Shown in pieces: positions 3,299 to 5,452 of a stretch of 5,452 nt of DNA. This DNA comes from Clostridia bacterium (lineage in GTDB: Bacteria; Bacillota_A; Clostridia; Oscillospirales; QAKW01): NCBI GenBank assembly GCA_017396865.1, contig JAFQKO010000099.1, positions 1-5,452 of the forward strand, written 5' to 3'. The position numbers and the translations under genes were made by a program. Numbering within the stretch: the stretch's first letter is position 1; every line of letters begins with the position of its first letter. Below the pieces are notes generated by a model. That model was given only the letters and a program-made list of their open reading frames with translations, did no database searches and had not been told where the DNA came from.

Positions 3299-5452
3299 TT
3301 AGTTTAAGGTAATCTCGGCGTAGATACCGTTATGGTCGGAGGTATAGCCGCCGAGGATGAAGTTATTGAGCACTTCATAATGCTTGGGGGTGATCAGGTC
3401 GGGAGAATAGAAGACGTAGTCGATAATATCGCCGTCTGCACCCGAATAGGGATCATAGCCGCTGACGCTGGCGGTGGGATCATAGCCGAGCCCCACGTTC
3501 AGATCCTCGAAGGGTCCATCGGTGACCAGGATCTGATAGCCGTTGGCGGTTTCCTGCATATTGAAATCGCCGGTCAGGAAAACGGGGTAATCGGTGAAGC
3601 CGCCCTGCGCGGTGGCATGGTTGATAATGAGATTAGACGCGCCCTCGCGGAACTTATCATAAAAATCATAGTGGGTATTATAGAACAGGAAGATGGCGCC
3701 GGTGGCCTTATCCTCCAGCTTGACCCAGTTGCAGATGCGATAATGGGAGGCATCCCAGCCCTTAGACTCCACGTCGGGGGTCTCACTGAGCCAGAAATAG
3801 CCCTTATCCAACTCGTTATACTTTTCGGTCTTATAGAGGATGGGGGTGGATTCCAGGCTGGTTTCGGCACGGTACTGATTAAAGATGGTATAGGTATCGC
3901 CGAAGTTTGCTTCCAGATAGGTCATCCACTCGGGAACGACCTCCTGCAGACCGATAACGTCGGGCTGATACTGCTCGACAATACGCACAAGGCGGGGAGC
4001 ACGGTCGGCGATCTGCTTATTGGTGCCGTCGTTACCGCAGCGGACGTTATAGTCGATGATCTTGACAGTATCGGGATCGATCTCCTCCCGATAGGCGGGC
4101 AGCTCGGCCTTGGGAGCTGCACCGTTGAGGGACTGCAGCAGACGGATGGCATCGGGCATGGAGAAGCCATCGCCGTTGATATCGGCGGCGGTGAGATCGA
4201 TCTCATCCTCCCCTACCAGGCCGTTGAGATACTTCATGACCCGCAGGGCATCGGCAATGCTGACGATATGGTCGCCGTTGGCATCGCCCCGCTCGTAGTT
4301 GATCTTGGTGATGGCGGGGAACTTTTCGCCCTTTTCCCAAACGGCGGTGTTCAGGTTATCCAGCATGGATTGATCTGCCAGCGCCGCATCGGTGAGGGCA
4401 TTGGCCTCGCCCTCCCCTACGCACCAATCCCAATAATAGGAGGTGGTATCGCTCGAGGGAGCGATGGCATAGCGGGTGGCGCCGTAGAGCATCCCCACGT
4501 TGATGCAGGACTCCAGCTTGCCGCTATTGAAGGCAACGATGCCCGCAACGGTCTTGCCGACGGAAACAACCGAGGCATGGTTGATACAATCCTTGATCAA
4601 TCCGTTGTTGACGGCGGCGATGCCGCCTGCGGCCTGATGACCGATGAGGTAGCCGTTCTTAACGGCGCAGTTGGTGATCTCGCCGCTGTTGATCGAAGCG
4701 ATACCGCCTACATAGTGGCCGTAGAACACCATATCCTGAACGGTGAGATCGGAGATGCGGCCGCGATTGGTGCCCACGATGGCATCGGCATCCACGTTGC
4801 CGCCGATGAAATGAAGCTTCCGCAGCGCACCGCCTGCAGTAATCTCCTTAAAGAGGGGCTCCTGCAGGTTTTTAACGGTGGCATAGAGGCCGTTCAGGGT
4901 GCCTGCGAAGCTGCCGCCGCTGATTTTGACCTCGGACATATCCATGTCTGCAAGCAGGAAGACGTTGCAGCCGCTTAAGGAATCGGTTTGAGAGAGGGTC
5001 AGCAGGGCATTCATATCATCGGCGTCGCCGAGGAAATAGCTGCCTGCGCCGTTATACTCGCTGATATGCTTGGCATCGATGGAGAGATGGAGTTCGATGG
5101 TGGTTTCCTGAGCGATTTGGAAAGTGGTCTCGGTGGTGGAAACTCCGTTGATCTTGATCTCTTTCACAAAATCGCTGAAAGCAGGCAGGGTGAAGGCGCC
5201 TGCCTTATTCAAAAAGAGATATTGGGTGCCGATCAGGCTTTCGCCCGCATAGCGCTCGATGGTGATGGGGATCAACTCCACGCGCGCAGGGGTCTTGAGA
5301 ACGGGATGGTATTCGCCCTGCTCCCAAACGTTGGAGGTGGCATTCAGCCCGTTCAGCAGGGTGCCGTTGGTCATGTCGCCGTAGGAGAAGGCGGTGGCAC
5401 CGTTGGTATCGGCAATGCCGCAGTCCTCATAATAATAGCAGGTGGAGAAATC
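3299..5452 (-). CDS. dockerin-bearing GLUG-repeat protein with a C-terminal EEP (endonuclease/exonuclease/phosphatase) domain, 5' partial
   Basis: The frame is open to the right edge, so the first 717 codons in view are only the C-terminal part; ATG 5374 is internal, not the start. Numbering from the first visible codon: tail of a GLUG-type module (1-53), a beta-rich linker (about 54-130), a GLUG module (about 131-380) with repeats such as VGGIASINSGEITNC, then a dockerin (about 388-444) with DANGD and DINGD calcium loops, a short linker, and an EEP domain (about 462-717). The EEP catalytic set is complete by family comparison: Asn469 (DYNVR), Glu504 (LQEV), His594 (NTHYD), Asp629/Asn631 (GDFN), Asp678 (IDY) and Asp706/His707 (SDH). 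The WLSETPD...KGWDA segment resembles the uncharacterised EEP-1 subfamily. It would cleave phosphodiesters or phosphomonoesters; the substrate is unknown. GLUG and dockerin modules imply export and attachment to a cohesin partner or the cell surface, but the signal peptide is outside the window. It ends at a GC-rich hairpin. Confidence 0.9.
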   Translation of the reverse strand, partial: DFSTCYYYEDCGIADTNGATAFSYGDMTNGTLLNGLNATSNVWEQGEYHPVLKTPARVELIPITIERYAGESLIGTQYLFLNKAGAFTLPAFSDFVKEIKINGVSTTETTFQIAQETTIELHLSIDAKHISEYNGAGSYFLGDADDMNALLTLSQTDSLSGCNVFLLADMDMSEVKISGGSFAGTLNGLYATVKNLQEPLFKEITAGGALRKLHFIGGNVDADAIVGTNRGRISDLTVQDMVFYGHYVGGIASINSGEITNCAVKNGYLIGHQAAGGIAAVNNGLIKDCINHASVVSVGKTVAGIVAFNSGKLESCINVGMLYGATRYAIAPSSDTTSYYWDWCVGEGEANALTDAALADQSMLDNLNTAVWEKGEKFPAITKINYERGDANGDHIVSIADALRVMKYLNGLVGEDEIDLTAADINGDGFSMPDAIRLLQSLNGAAPKAELPAYREEIDPDTVKIIDYNVRCGNDGTNKQIADRAPRLVRIVEQYQPDVIGLQEVVPEWMTYLEANFGDTYTIFNQYRAETSLESTPILYKTEKYNELDKGYFWLSETPDVESKGWDASHYRICNWVKLEDKATGAIFLFYNTHYDFYDKFREGASNLIINHATAQGGFTDYPVFLTGDFNMQETANGYQILVTDGPFEDLNVGLGYDPTASVSGYDPYSGADGDIIDYVFYSPDLITPKHYEVLNNFILGGYTSDHNGIYAEITLN
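4112..4282 (-). other. dockerin domain region of the EEP protein
   Basis: This stretch encodes two EF-hand-like duplicated segments. The first, GDANGDHIVSIADALRVMKY, has ligands at loop positions 1, 3, 5, 9 and 12, as in type I dockerins. The second, ADINGDGFSMPDAIRLLQSL, keeps Asp, Asn, Asp and a final Asp, but that final Asp is ten rather than eleven residues from the first. Each loop is followed by a helix ending in LNG. In known cellulosomal proteins dockerins bind cohesins on scaffoldins; here no cohesin is visible. The placement before, rather than after, the catalytic domain is noted in the findings. Confidence 0.8.
4480..4776 (-). repeat. GLUG-type repeats within the EEP gene
   Basis: Successive units of about 27 residues (about 81 bases) share the pattern (V/A)(G/A)GI(A/V)xxNxGxIxxC. 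The cores begin at visible residues 248, 275 and 302, preceded by a more diverged unit near 226 (VGTNRGRISDL). Such GLUG repeats form beta-helical or beta-solenoid stretches in exported surface proteins. The period is regular at the protein level, while the DNA has diverged, so these are old duplications. Confidence 0.7.

Noticed and set aside
3332..4978. Very long open frame (548 codons) on the plus strand, opposite the EEP gene
   Set aside because: It lies in exact codon register with the minus-strand gene, so its length only reflects avoidance of TTA, CTA and TCA codons in the real gene. Its product has no recognisable domain, whereas the opposite strand encodes intact dockerin and EEP motifs.

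Overview
The window looks like chromosomal DNA of a low-to-mid GC Clostridia-type Firmicute, probably a gut or rumen member of the Oscillospiraceae/Ruminococcaceae. This is an inference from three things: a dockerin domain, a DUF4982-type family 2 glycoside hydrolase of the kind common in gut anaerobes, and GC-rich genes separated by AT-rich, hairpin-rich spacers. No rRNA or marker gene is present to confirm it.

Layout from left to right. (1) Positions 3-92 hold the last 29 codons of an unidentified plus-strand gene. (2) A 205-base spacer follows, with several stem-loops. The strongest is a bidirectional intrinsic terminator (208-245) that serves this gene and the convergent gene to its right. 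(3) Positions 298-2634, minus strand, encode a complete 778-residue intracellular GH2 enzyme (beta-galactosidase/beta-glucuronidase type). Its start is fixed by a Shine-Dalgarno site and a near-consensus promoter just upstream; a dyad next to the -35 box may be an operator. (4) About 590 bases (2710-3298) lack any convincing gene. They hold a dense series of inverted and direct repeats, including two inverted copies of a GC-rich terminator-like hairpin. (5) Positions 3299-5452, minus strand, encode the last 717 residues of a larger protein whose N-terminus lies beyond the right edge. Its order is GLUG-type module tail, beta-rich linker, GLUG module, dockerin, then an endonuclease/exonuclease/phosphatase (EEP) catalytic domain with all key residues present.

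The two large genes point the same way, but the hairpins between them and the dedicated GH2 promoter suggest separate transcription units. The EEP protein is presumably exported and tethered through its dockerin or repeat modules; the GH2 enzyme has no signal peptide and probably hydrolyses imported oligosaccharides. No transporter, regulator or cohesin gene is in view, so any functional link between the two is open. The most unusual items are the GLUG-dockerin-EEP architecture, a dockerin whose second calcium loop is one residue short, and the inverted hairpin modules in the intergenic region.
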